Shown here piece after piece: positions 15,236 to 24,349 of a stretch of DNA of 64,000 bases. Under the pieces are notes generated by a model. That model was not told the origin of the DNA. It saw nothing but the letters and a program-made list of their open reading frames with translations, and did no database searches. This DNA comes from Pueribacillus theae (GTDB lineage Bacteria > Bacillota > Bacilli > Bacillales > UBA6769). The position numbers were made by a program, and so were the translations under genes. Position 1 is the first letter of the stretch; the number at the start of each line of letters is the position of its first letter. The DNA is taken from contig NZ_QCZG01000014.1 in NCBI RefSeq assembly GCF_003097615.1, positions 1 to 64,000 on the forward strand. Reading direction: 5' to 3'.

Positions 15236-16966
15236 CTACTTCTTAACACTCCCATTTTTCTCGGCTGGTTCATCACTGCCTCTGTAGCGTTCGTATGGCA
15301 GAGGATTCCATGTCCGGTATTCCAGATTTTCGGCACGGAGTGTAGCTGGAATTTCTTCGAGAATTTTTCTCGCAACGGCGAGCTCACGCTGTGCTTCTTC
15401 TTTGTCCTGGTACATGAATTCATCGGACGCTTTTTCGGGCGCCTGCTGTACTTTCTCTTCCAAATCTTCAATCACCATTTTTTGTTGTGTTCTCATGGAA
15501 TCACGGGCTTCCATTCTCCATTCAGGCTGAAGGTCGCGATCGGTATCGCCAATCGAGCTGAACTCTTCAAACACTTCACTGTAAACGCGATCTGCGTTAA
15601 GCCGAACGTCCATAATTGCGGCTTCTAGGTCACGTTTGTTCAATTCTTCAGGAGTTAATGGGACGTCGCGCTTCGGGCCGCCCAGCCTTGTTCTTTCCAA
15701 ATAGAACGGGAATGTACCTTTAATGATTTTTCCGACAGGGGAAATTGCTTGGTTATTTTCATCGACGCCTTTCGGTTGGATTCCTTGCATGGCAATTCGT
15801 GCAGATTCTGGCCGTACGATTTCTTTTGGCGGCAAAATGCCATGGCGTAGCATTTCGCGGATATTCGTCCCTGAGATGTTGATTCGGAGTGAATCGCTAT
15901 GCCGGCACGTTTGTACAGTTGCGAGGCTGTCACAACGCAGGCAGTAAAAGACTTCATGGAAGAGACGAATATCGATGCCGAGTTCTTCCTGTGAAAATTC
16001 ATCAAAAATGGAGTGGCTGGCGTATTTATCATAATAGTCGCCGATTCCCGCATGATCTCGGCCGATGAGCGCATGCGTACAACCATAGTTTTTCATGATG
16101 AGGGCATGCAAAACGGCTTCGCGCGGCCCTGCAAAAATATAGGTGACTCTTAAAGGCGCGAGAATTGCCCGTTCTTTTGGATAATAGGTTTCCAAAACAC
16201 TCCGGTAAGCAAGCATACGAAATTCATGGCGTGTATATTCACGCTTAGCCATCTCAACTAGAGGCTGAAGCAATAAGCCATCGATTTCTTCCAACGCATT
16301 TTTATGAATATATTCGTGGCCCCGATGCAATGGGTTTGCCCCAGTAATAAATCCAGCGGCAGAACGAAATTTCTTTTCTTCATAAAAGAGACGCCACGTG
16401 TCTTTCGGCTCCAGACGAAGTTTTTCAAAAGGTCCCCAATGAGCACGGCGCAATAACGTAAGGGGGCCACCAAGAGCATAATCTCCCATCCGCCGGTAAA
16501 TCGCATCGACACCCGGATGGTTGCGGTCGGTCGTACCGAAGAGGTGGGAGGCGCGTTCTTCTTTATTATATGCAAAAATATCTTCAATTTTAAGAATAGC
16601 AACAGGCTCTTTCGTTTCATCAGCTAAAGCAACTTCATCTCCAATGGATAGTGATTGAACAATTTCCTTATTGCGTTCCCCAATTGGAGCAAAGCTTAAT
16701 GGCACAGGCCAAACTAAGCCATTATCCAATCTGCCTTTTTTCAAGACGGATTTGTAGTCAATTTCATTCATAAACCCTTCGTTAGGTGATAAAACGCCAG
16801 TGGCAATCATTTCGATTGTGATCACTGCTTCTAAATCAACCATGATTATCGGCAGTTGCTTGGCTCTTGCCAGCTCCTCATCCCTCTCTTTTCCGGTTAA
16901 CACCTTGTTTACAAGTTTACCGCCATGAGGCTGTTGTGGATAATTTGAAAACGTCGTTTGGTTCAT
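15236..16966 (-). CDS. sat: sulfate adenylyltransferase with a C-terminal extension
   Basis: ATP sulfurylase makes adenosine 5'-phosphosulfate from ATP and sulfate. It has an N-terminal PUA-like domain (about 1-170), then the nucleotidyltransferase core with the HxGH motif H214-R-G-H217 and GRDH at 302-305, the Cys-rich segment YCLRCDSLATVQTCRHSDS (341-359), and ISGTNIREML at 364-373. Homo-oligomeric bacterial enzymes such as that of B. subtilis end near 385-395 residues. This one continues to 576 with a Glu/Lys-rich region that has no P-loop and is therefore not an APS kinase. No cysC, cysH or sulfate permease lies beside it, so it is an isolated gene with an unusual domain. Confidence 0.88.
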   Translation of the reverse strand: MNQTTFSNYPQQPHGGKLVNKVLTGKERDEELARAKQLPIIMVDLEAVITIEMIATGVLSPNEGFMNEIDYKSVLKKGRLDNGLVWPVPLSFAPIGERNKEIVQSLSIGDEVALADETKEPVAILKIEDIFAYNKEERASHLFGTTDRNHPGVDAIYRRMGDYALGGPLTLLRRAHWGPFEKLRLEPKDTWRLFYEEKKFRSAAGFITGANPLHRGHEYIHKNALEEIDGLLLQPLVEMAKREYTRHEFRMLAYRSVLETYYPKERAILAPLRVTYIFAGPREAVLHALIMKNYGCTHALIGRDHAGIGDYYDKYASHSIFDEFSQEELGIDIRLFHEVFYCLRCDSLATVQTCRHSDSLRINISGTNIREMLRHGILPPKEIVRPESARIAMQGIQPKGVDENNQAISPVGKIIKGTFPFYLERTRLGGPKRDVPLTPEELNKRDLEAAIMDVRLNADRVYSEVFEEFSSIGDTDRDLQPEWRMEARDSMRTQQKMVIEDLEEKVQQAPEKASDEFMYQDKEEAQRELAVARKILEEIPATLRAENLEYRTWNPLPYERYRGSDEPAEKNGSVKK

Positions 16967-17433
16967 TGATTTTCTCCCCTTTGTATGTTGGTATGTAACT
17001 CATATTTGTTGAGTCAACGATGGCCTTTCCTTAATGAATAGGTATGAAAAAAAGCAAGAGAATTGCATGCATATATTTTATGTTCAAAATTTTTTTGATT
17101 CACCACACGATAGAAAACGCTTTCGAAGGATTGAATGAGGTTTGCCCAAAGTGCAAGGAAAGGGTTTTGCCTATATTCAAAAAGCTTAAATTTTCCCTCC
17201 TTCCTTGAAAGGTAGTCGAAGACTTTAAATGTTTAATTTGATATTATCATTTTTACTATAGTCAGAAAAGATGAAAATTTCTAGAGATAATTTTATAAAA
17301 GAAATAGAATGACTAATTTGAAGGAAATATAACGGCTCTTGAAGAAGATATGATGGGCGAGCGATTAAACGAACTTTTTGAAAAAATAAAAGGTGATGAG
17401 AAGTGAAATTTTAGTTTTCTTGGGAGGGATAGT
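16967..17433. other. 467-base intergenic region upstream of sat
   Basis: No S-box or other riboswitch was recognised upstream of sat on the reverse strand. Near its right end (about 17338-17403) a short reading MMGERLNELFEKIKGDEK ends just before the SD of the next gene. It could be the tail of a lost gene or a leader peptide. The rest is AT-rich and without features. Confidence 0.4.
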
Positions 17434-17754
17434 ATGTACACATACGAATCGTTTGAAAAATTTGGGGTATTTACTTTGTTAAGGCCTGTTTTTGTGACGT
17501 TATTAATTGCTGCAGTCATTTTATTTTTAATACTCATTATCCCTAAAGCTAGAAGCAAATTTCTCAATGGTTTTAGCGTCATCAGCTTATCGCTCCTATC
17601 AATATTTGTATCTGCTCAAGTGCTTTTTTATGGTGGGATTGTTGTTGATGAGTTAGGATTGGGGGGAGATGCTGTTGCCACTTATATGTTCCTTGCGATT
17701 GTAGTTTTTAGTTTACTTAATCCACTTCTCTATTTTGGTAGGTTTAGAAATTGA
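17434..17754 (+). CDS. small membrane protein, unknown
   Basis: 106 residues with three hydrophobic segments (about 15-40, 47-65 and 80-98) and a basic loop KARSKF between the first two. GGGAGGGATAGT gives a strong SD before the ATG. No motif is recognised. It is followed by a good terminator, so it is transcribed alone or with whatever lay upstream. Confidence 0.6.
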   Translation: MYTYESFEKFGVFTLLRPVFVTLLIAAVILFLILIIPKARSKFLNGFSVISLSLLSIFVSAQVLFYGGIVVDELGLGGDAVATYMFLAIVVFSLLNPLLYFGRFRN

Positions 17755-17806
17755 AGTAACACACGATACTTAAGTTTAAGAAAATAAATAGATTTATTGA
17801 CGTTGA

Positions 17807-17836
17807 AACGCTTCCCACCACTGGAAGCGTTTTTTT
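17807..17836 (+). terminator. intrinsic terminator
   Basis: AACGCTTCC (17807-17815) pairs with GGAAGCGTT (17823-17831), with a 7-base loop and a T-run. It isolates the sigma-factor operon from upstream transcription. Confidence 0.85.
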
Positions 17837-17953
17837 ATGCTATAAAACAAATTTTTTTAAAAAATGAAATGAATTGGGGAATGAACCCGTTATACTTGAT
17901 GAAGAAATGAACAAGCGAAAGAACATGTAGAATCGGCCAGTCAGGAGGTCAAA

Positions 17954-18520
17954 ATGGAAGAGGAACGGCGTTGGATACAAGAAGTGCTGGCAGGCAATAA
18001 GCAAGCATATGCACATATCATTAATAAATACAAAAACCAGCTATATGCCACGATCTTGCGCATGACAAAACATCCCCAAGATGCACAGGATTTAGTTCAG
18101 GAAGCTTTTATTAAAGTGTATCAACAGCTAGGAAAATACGATGAAACGGGGAAGTTTTCCAGCTGGATATATCGGGTGGCAATCAATCATTGCATGGATG
18201 AATTTCGAAAGAAACGCTACAAAGTGAAACAGGTGGAAATAAACGAAGGCCATATTTTGCATTCGAATCATCCTGAAGTCATTTTCTTGAAAAAAGAGAA
18301 AAGCAGACAGCTGGAAAGGTTACTCTCCAGCTTACCACAAGAGGAGCGAATGATAATTCTACTGCGGTATGTCAATGAATTAAGCTACAGCGACATTAGT
18401 GAGCTAATTGATGTCCCTCTATCAACTGTGAGAAATAAGCTGCACAGGGCTAAGAAAAAAATGAGAGATGCAATAAATCGCGAAGGAGGGGATTTTCATG
18501 AACTGTCCAACGACAGATAA
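17954..18520 (+). CDS. ECF sigma factor
   Basis: 188 residues. Region 2 (about 20-90) has DAQDLVQEAFIKVYQQL and FSSWIYRVAINHCMDEFRK, which binds the -10 element and core polymerase. Region 4 (about 120-175) has LPQEERMIILLRYVNELSY and the helix-turn-helix DISELIDVPLSTVRNKLHRA. No region 3, as expected for extracytoplasmic-function sigma factors. AGGAGGTC gives a strong SD. It overlaps the following anti-sigma gene by 23 bases, so the two are translationally coupled, and such pairs usually drive their own promoter. The inducing signal is unknown. Confidence 0.92.
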   Translation: MEEERRWIQEVLAGNKQAYAHIINKYKNQLYATILRMTKHPQDAQDLVQEAFIKVYQQLGKYDETGKFSSWIYRVAINHCMDEFRKKRYKVKQVEINEGHILHSNHPEVIFLKKEKSRQLERLLSSLPQEERMIILLRYVNELSYSDISELIDVPLSTVRNKLHRAKKKMRDAINREGGDFHELSNDR

Positions 18521-20114
18521 GCTTTCACAATATATTGATGAATTACTTAACGAAGAAGAATCAACCCAAATCAAGGACCATTTGAATGGTTGTGACGCTT
18601 GTACGCGTGTAGCCAATGCGTTTATAGAGGAAGAACGTTTTATAAAAGAAACATTGCAAACCCCTCCACTTCCTGATGACTTCACCTCTTTAGTGCTAGA
18701 GAAAGTCGAACCTTATGGACAAAACCATACCCCTCGGAAAAAGACGATATGGAAACGCAGCGTTCTGATAGCGGCAGGAGCTGCACTTGCAATTGGCTTC
18801 GGTGCAACGTTAAATCCAAGCTTTGCAAAGTGGGTAGGCGGTATGTTTTCAACAGAGCAGGTTGACGAAGGGCTGAGAATGGCTTCTGAAGCAGGTTTGG
18901 TTAAACAAGTCGATCTTGAGGCGGAGGATCGCGGGATTACGTTTCGAGTGGAAGATATGGTAGCCGATTCCTCAAGGGTAGCGTTATCTTATCAAATATT
19001 AAACAAAAATGGAAAACCGCAAGATACGTATCTCGATTTGCCGGAATCAAAGAATGAAATTTTTGCGGTTGATCAAGAGGGAAAAAGGTTAGATCGATTA
19101 AGTGTAGGGTGGCAAGAAGATAGTGATTATGGTTTATTAGAATTTTCATTGCGCGAATTTGAAGCATTGGAAAAAATGACGGTAAAGTTTAATTTGGTTG
19201 AGTTAAATGGGGTAAAGGGAAAATGGGAATTAGAGGTGCCTGTTGATTTAAAAGAAGCGTTTAAGTATACAACGAAGCTTCCGCTGCAAGGCAAAAGCAC
19301 AGAACAGCACGGAGTAGCCATTGATATGAAGGAAGTTCGCTTCGCTCCTTCCTCCAATGAACTGATGTATGAAACTGCGTTTACGAAAGAAGAACAAGCG
19401 AAAGTCGAAAAGGATATTCAAAAACTGGGCGAGGAATATGGAAAAGAAATCGTTCATTCGTTTACAAATTATGGAACAGCTATTGAGTATCATTTAGAAA
19501 ATGAAGCAAAGAAGGCTGTTTATTATCATCATCACAATACGTTTTTTACAGAGCATCCAAGCGATGTAGGATTGCTGCAAAGGAATGGGGAAGAGTCGAA
19601 TCAAATGGGGCATATTGCATGGAATGAATCATTCATTCCGCAAAAAGAGGATAAAAAACTAACCTTTGTGCTAGACGGCGTATGTAAAACAGTGCCTTCC
19701 GACTTTTCAATCAAAATTAAGCCAAAAGAGTTAAAGAAAAATCCCGTTTCGTTTGAGTACGAAGGCAACTTCATAACGATTAAATCGGCAAAAAAACAAA
19801 ATGAATTTTCACTTCGCAAGTCACTGATTCCTGTCGATAGAGAGACAACTTTTAAAATTAAAATGGAAGGCGGTAAAGAAATGCCAGCCTCCGATTTAGG
19901 CGATTGGGTGATCGTCGATGACGAAGGAAAGGCATATGAAACACTTCAAAGCGAGTCTATACTCAATGAAAAAGATAAGAATGGCCGCTATAAAACAACC
20001 CTTGAGCTTACATCATACGACCTTGACGAAATTCCTGAAGAACTTACATTACATCTTCTCTCAGTTACACGTTATTATGAAGTCAAAGATAAATGGAAAG
20101 TTCCGCTATATTGA
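18498..20114 (+). CDS. zinc-finger anti-sigma factor with DUF4179-type extracellular part
   Basis: 538 residues. The N-terminal cytoplasmic zinc-binding anti-sigma domain has H28, C32 and C35 in DHLNGCDACTR. One membrane segment follows (about 88-106). The long external part begins NPSFAKWVGGMFS, typical of DUF4179, and continues with beta-rich immunoglobulin-like modules (DUF5643-like) to the end. It should hold the cognate sigma factor inactive at the membrane until an envelope signal acts on the outer domain. No collagen-like or enzymatic domain is seen. SD and start (ATGAACTGTCC) lie within the sigma gene. Confidence 0.85.
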   Translation: MNCPTTDKLSQYIDELLNEEESTQIKDHLNGCDACTRVANAFIEEERFIKETLQTPPLPDDFTSLVLEKVEPYGQNHTPRKKTIWKRSVLIAAGAALAIGFGATLNPSFAKWVGGMFSTEQVDEGLRMASEAGLVKQVDLEAEDRGITFRVEDMVADSSRVALSYQILNKNGKPQDTYLDLPESKNEIFAVDQEGKRLDRLSVGWQEDSDYGLLEFSLREFEALEKMTVKFNLVELNGVKGKWELEVPVDLKEAFKYTTKLPLQGKSTEQHGVAIDMKEVRFAPSSNELMYETAFTKEEQAKVEKDIQKLGEEYGKEIVHSFTNYGTAIEYHLENEAKKAVYYHHHNTFFTEHPSDVGLLQRNGEESNQMGHIAWNESFIPQKEDKKLTFVLDGVCKTVPSDFSIKIKPKELKKNPVSFEYEGNFITIKSAKKQNEFSLRKSLIPVDRETTFKIKMEGGKEMPASDLGDWVIVDDEGKAYETLQSESILNEKDKNGRYKTTLELTSYDLDEIPEELTLHLLSVTRYYEVKDKWKVPLY

Positions 20115-20277
20115 ATAAATAAATCCTTACTGCGTATGTCAAAAACTGGCATTCGTTTGTGAGGATTTTTAAATAAGGGCATTTTTCCGTCTAAAATGAC
20201 GTTTGACAGTTAATTTAGATAGAATTGGTCACGGATTAGGTAAACATAAAATAATAAACTCATTGGAGAGAAAATAA

Positions 20278-22194
20278 TTGAAAAAAATTAAATACATTAT
20301 AAGCCTTATCTTAATCGCCATTGTATTTGGTTTTATTGGAGAAATATACGTATGGCATGTGGACAGTTTTGAATCCACATACACAAACGTTACGATGTAT
20401 TTACAAAAAGAAACATCTCAAGAGGAGATGATTGAAGATATTTACCATGCAGCTGAAAAAGAAAATGTAGAAATTTTTACAATCGATCAAGAAATAGAAA
20501 ATATATTTTCCACTACGAGAATCATATATGGAACAGAAGGCGTTAAATCACACTTAAGTGATATGTCAAAAATTAATCCCGGTCATTTTCAAAGTGTTTT
20601 TCTAGGAAATGTTCAAGTTAAATTTAAACCACTAGAAGAAATTGATGATCTATCACAGATAGAGTTATATCACGTTATAGGTGATAAAGAAGATATTCTT
20701 GAATTTAAGAGGGATTTAGTTAATCAATATGCTGGTAGATTTCCACAGGAAGGTTCTGATAGCCATGAAAATCTATTTATAGTGATGGCTATATGGGGTG
20801 TTAGTCTCTTATTCTTATTGCTAATGACACTTTATGAAGTTGCTTTAGTGAAAAAGGAAGTCATGATTAGAATTATTTGTGGTGAAAGCTTAATCCATTT
20901 TGTTAATAAAAATATATTGGTTGATTTAGCTGTCTATGTCGTTATGTTTACGACGATCCCGTTTACTTTAAATAGATTTACTACAGCAACTTATTATATG
21001 AATGTATCGATTACCGGTATCATTATTTTCTTGCTATTAAACTCAATGATTTACTTGTCCTTATACTTTACTGATTATAAAAAGGATATGGGTTCAAAGG
21101 AATCTTCTAAAAGTGTTTTAAATGTAAGCTATATTTATAAAGTAATCTCAATTGTTTCAGTAATCATTGTGATGTCCGGTTGTATCGAACTTATCCATCA
21201 AGGTGCAGACTATTACCGGCAGAAAAATTTTTTTGAAGAACACAAAGGATATGCTTACATTGGGTTCGGTTCTCTTCATGATGACATAGAGGCGATATAT
21301 GCAGACGCCTATCAACAATTCTCCGAAGAAGGAAAGGTATTTTCATTAGTAAATTTGGAAACTTTTGGGGAAACCAATACTGAATATATCTTAGCCAACA
21401 GTGCAGCAATAGAATATTTACAAGCAAATATCCTGGACATTGAAAACTTTTCCTTTAAAGAAAAGATATATTTTATTATTCCTGATAAATTGGTTGCTAA
21501 CCAAAGGATAAATGAGGAAGTTCATGACATATGGTCCTCTTATTATAAAGGGGAATATGATGATGAATTTGTACCGTATAAAGAAAATGTCGAAATTATC
21601 AATATGAAAAACTCAGGTAAAATTTCTACCGGATTAATGAAAAACCCCATTATTATTTTGAATAACATGAAAAACTATGACAAATATTGGAATAGTACCT
21701 ATATTGGCAATTCAAGTTTGTTTAAAATATCAGACAAAGAATGGTCTTCATTTATATCTAAGCATGGACTCGAAAATGAAATGTATTACCAGACAAATGC
21801 TTATGATTATTACATGCATCAATGGCAGCTTTTGAAACGAAATATGTTTATCGGAATTGTGCTATTTGCGGTACTTATCATGTTAGAAAGTATGATTATA
21901 AGAACCATTATAAGTTATGAATATCGTGTCAGTGCAATGGAAATAGCATTAAAAAAAGTTTTGGGATATAAACTTTTTGAAAGACATAAAAAAATATTAC
22001 TAACAACTTTGATTTTTGGAATCATTAGTGTGCTGGCAGCGACTCTTATTTTCTATTTTATAGGAGAAGCTTTCACATACATTTTACTTGCCGGGATTTG
22101 TATGCTCGTCATAGAAATGGTCATCGTATGCTTTTATATTAACAAAACAGATAAAATGAATATCCAAAAAATCTTGAAAGGTGGAACCTTATGA
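20278..22194 (+). CDS. bacteriocin-associated membrane protein (DUF1430-like), ABC exporter permease
   Basis: 638 residues starting at a TTG preceded by TTGGAGAGAAAA. One N-terminal membrane helix (about 6-26) and a large outer domain are followed by three helices (about 170-265), another helix near 290, a second large soluble domain, and a C-terminal set of four helices (about 520-630). This is the architecture of the bacteriocin-associated integral membrane protein family that partners lactococcin-972-type ABC ATPases. Its stop overlaps the ATPase start (ATGA type), so they form one exporter. No bacteriocin precursor was found upstream or downstream. It may confer immunity or export an unlinked peptide. 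Confidence 0.75.
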   Translation: MKKIKYIISLILIAIVFGFIGEIYVWHVDSFESTYTNVTMYLQKETSQEEMIEDIYHAAEKENVEIFTIDQEIENIFSTTRIIYGTEGVKSHLSDMSKINPGHFQSVFLGNVQVKFKPLEEIDDLSQIELYHVIGDKEDILEFKRDLVNQYAGRFPQEGSDSHENLFIVMAIWGVSLLFLLLMTLYEVALVKKEVMIRIICGESLIHFVNKNILVDLAVYVVMFTTIPFTLNRFTTATYYMNVSITGIIIFLLLNSMIYLSLYFTDYKKDMGSKESSKSVLNVSYIYKVISIVSVIIVMSGCIELIHQGADYYRQKNFFEEHKGYAYIGFGSLHDDIEAIYADAYQQFSEEGKVFSLVNLETFGETNTEYILANSAAIEYLQANILDIENFSFKEKIYFIIPDKLVANQRINEEVHDIWSSYYKGEYDDEFVPYKENVEIINMKNSGKISTGLMKNPIIILNNMKNYDKYWNSTYIGNSSLFKISDKEWSSFISKHGLENEMYYQTNAYDYYMHQWQLLKRNMFIGIVLFAVLIMLESMIIRTIISYEYRVSAMEIALKKVLGYKLFERHKKILLTTLIFGIISVLAATLIFYFIGEAFTYILLAGICMLVIEMVIVCFYINKTDKMNIQKILKGGTL

Positions 22195-22799
22195 TAGAAA
22201 TCAAAAACTTATCAAAGTCGTTTGGCGATAAAGTCTTATTTGATCATTTTAATCTGACAATTGAAACAGGTGAATATGTAGTGTTTTCAGGAGTAAGTGG
22301 TCGTGGAAAAACAACGCTCTTAAATATGATAGGTTCTTTGGAAAAAGTAGACAGTGGAACAATAGAAGTAGATGGAATGGATATTTCAAAAAGGAAAAAT
22401 CAACACTATTATTTTAGTAATAAGGTCGGTTTTCTTTTCCAAAATTTTGCACTTATTGAAGATAAAACGGTATTTGAAAATTTGAAACTCATCAAGAAAT
22501 CCAATCGTTCCGGTGTAACTATAGAAGAAGCTTTGAGAAGAGTGAAGTTAGAAGATAAAAAGAACAGTAAAGTATATACCCTCTCTGGCGGCGAGCAACA
22601 GCGAATAGCCCTGGCTAGACTGATAATCAAGAAGTGCGATCTGATTCTAGCTGACGAACCAACTGGTTCGCTGGATAAAGAGAATGCAAATGAAGTGATG
22701 TCTATTCTTGAAAATTTAAATAAAGAGGGAAAGACTGTAATCGTTGTCACGCATGATGATAACATTAAAAGAAGGTGTGAAAGGATAATAGAGCTATGA
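22191..22799 (+). CDS. ABC transporter ATPase, lactococcin-972 export type
   Basis: 202 residues with a complete nucleotide-binding domain: Walker A GVSGRGKTTLLN, Q-loop LFQNFALI, signature LSGGEQQRIALARL, Walker B LILADEPTGSLD and switch His in VVTHD. Walker A reads GxxGRGKT, with Arg in place of the more common Ser. Short MacB-like ATPases of this length accompany DUF1430-type permeases. ATP hydrolysis would drive peptide export or immunity. It overlaps the permease by 4 bases. Confidence 0.88.
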   Translation: MIEIKNLSKSFGDKVLFDHFNLTIETGEYVVFSGVSGRGKTTLLNMIGSLEKVDSGTIEVDGMDISKRKNQHYYFSNKVGFLFQNFALIEDKTVFENLKLIKKSNRSGVTIEEALRRVKLEDKKNSKVYTLSGGEQQRIALARLIIKKCDLILADEPTGSLDKENANEVMSILENLNKEGKTVIVVTHDDNIKRRCERIIEL

Positions 22800-22802
22800 A
22801 AA

Positions 22803-23010
22803 AAAGACAAAAAGGAAAATAAATAGAAACGAATGACATGTAAGGACAAAAGATCTGGACAAATGTCCTTACTGCGTAGCGTGAGCAGCGAAGAATACTT
22901 AAAAACAGATCTAATTCATCTCATAAATATTATTTAAGGAATAAGCGAAAACCGAGAACTTCATTTTTTGGTAAATCTGGTCCCATTCCTATAGAACTTG
23001 GGCTGCCAAT
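22803..23010. other. intergenic region with one hairpin
   Basis: AAGGACA (about 22842) can pair with TGTCCTT (about 22865) without a T-run. It is a weak candidate terminator for the exporter operon. Nothing else was recognised before the ilvE promoter. Confidence 0.3.
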
Positions 23011-23013
23011 GCA

Positions 23014-23042
23014 TTGAAAATCAATAAGAAATAATGTATAAT
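23014..23042 (+). promoter_or_regulatory. sigma-A promoter for ilvE
   Basis: TTGAAA (23014-23019) and a perfect TATAAT (23037-23042) are separated by 17 bp. Confidence 0.75.
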
Positions 23043-23072
23043 CAACTTAACATTTCTGAATATTTGAGAATG

Positions 23073-23114
23073 AACACCTCTGCTTATGTTTGCGATTGGG
23101 CCAGGTGTTTCTTT
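23073..23114 (+). terminator. leader terminator upstream of ilvE
   Basis: AACACCT (23073-23079) pairs with AGGTGTT (23103-23109) and is followed by TCTTTTC. It sits between the ilvE promoter and the start codon. No T-box sequence is present, so an unknown attenuation signal or a weak constitutive terminator is possible. Confidence 0.5.
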
Positions 23115-23157
23115 TCATTCTTTCTACAAATCTATATGAAGAAACAGGGGACAAACG

Positions 23158-24243
23158 ATGGCAAAAACAATTGAAAACTTGGAAATTGAATATCAGTTGG
23201 CTCCAACAAAGAAACAAAAACCGAATCCTAATGAATTGGGGTTTGGCAGAATATTTACGGATCATATGTTTATGATGGATTATACAGAAGGCATCGGCTG
23301 GCACGATCCTCGCATTCTTCCTTACCAGCCGATCACGCTCGATCCTTCGGCAAAAGTCCTGCATTACGGCCAGACGGTCTTTGAAGGATTGAAAGCATAT
23401 CTTTCACAGGATGATAAGATTTTACTGTTTCGCCCGGAAAAAAACATGCAACGGATGAATCGTTCAAATGATCGCATGTGTATCCCCCCAATCGATGAAA
23501 AATTTGCTTTAGAGGCGTTAAAAAGCTTGCTTCGGGTTGAAAAGGATTGGATTCCGAAAGCGGAAGGGACGTCACTGTACATTCGCCCTTTTATTATTTC
23601 GACTGAGCCTTTCCTAGGAATTTCCCCTTCTATAAGCTATCACTTTATGATTACCCTCTCGCCAGTAGGAGCGTATTATAAAGAAGGCATTAACCCTGTC
23701 AAAATTGCAGTCGAAGGCGAGTTTGTCCGAGCGGTAAAAGGCGGAACAGGCGATGCGAAGACAGGCGGAAACTATGCTGCAAGCTTAAAAGCCCAAATTG
23801 CTGCGAAAAATCGGGGATATTCCGAAGTGCTATGGCTAGACGGGAGAGAAAAGAAATACATTGAAGAAGTAGGAAGCATGAACGTCTTCTTTAAAATTGG
23901 CGGTGAAGTCGTTACGCCCGCGCTTAACGGAAGCATTCTTGATGGCATTACACGAAATTCAATTATTGAACTGCTTAAATATTGGAATGTACCGGTTGTT
24001 GAACGCCAAATTTCATTGGAAGAGGTCATTCAAGCTTACAATGACGGTAAATTGGAAGAAGCATTCGGGACAGGAACAGCTGCAGTGATTTCGCCGATCG
24101 GAGAGTTTGCTTGGGAAGGCAAGAAAATGATCATTAATGATGGGAAAACAGGTGACTTGTCAAAGAAATTATATGATACATTAACAGGCATCCAAACAGG
24201 AGAATTGCCTGATCCATTCGGTTGGCGCGTTGTTGTCGATTAA
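23158..24243 (+). CDS. ilvE: branched-chain amino acid aminotransferase
   Basis: 361 residues, the usual length for the class IV (YbgE/YwaA-type) enzyme. It interconverts Leu, Ile and Val with their 2-oxo acids using 2-oxoglutarate/glutamate. The PLP lysine is K201 in GDAKTGGNYAASL. Other family features are VLHYGQTVFEGLKAY, FRPEKNMQRMN, GSMNVFFKI and GTGTAAVISP. AGGGGAC precedes the ATG. It has its own promoter and leader hairpin and a strong terminator, so it is monocistronic. In principle it links to the leuA unit at the far end of the window. Confidence 0.95.
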   Translation: MAKTIENLEIEYQLAPTKKQKPNPNELGFGRIFTDHMFMMDYTEGIGWHDPRILPYQPITLDPSAKVLHYGQTVFEGLKAYLSQDDKILLFRPEKNMQRMNRSNDRMCIPPIDEKFALEALKSLLRVEKDWIPKAEGTSLYIRPFIISTEPFLGISPSISYHFMITLSPVGAYYKEGINPVKIAVEGEFVRAVKGGTGDAKTGGNYAASLKAQIAAKNRGYSEVLWLDGREKKYIEEVGSMNVFFKIGGEVVTPALNGSILDGITRNSIIELLKYWNVPVVERQISLEEVIQAYNDGKLEEAFGTGTAAVISPIGEFAWEGKKMIINDGKTGDLSKKLYDTLTGIQTGELPDPFGWRVVVD

Positions 24244-24252
24244 TCCTATATA

Positions 24253-24298
24253 AAATCCCACTGCATAATTGTGAACTAATTTAAGCAGTGGGATTTTT
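24253..24298 (+). terminator. intrinsic terminator after ilvE
   Basis: AAATCCCACTGC pairs with GCAGTGGGATTT across a 20-base loop, then TTGGTTTT. Confidence 0.85.
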
Positions 24299-24349
24299 GG
24301 TTTTATCCCGCATGAACTGGCTGTAGGACCCCACAGATGAAGTCTCACT

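Noticed and set aside
15236-15640. APS kinase domain fused to ATP sulfurylase
   Set aside because: The extension has no Walker A motif and no kinase-like pattern.
16967-17250. S-box (SAM) riboswitch upstream of sat
   Set aside because: The conserved S-box blocks are not present on the reverse strand.
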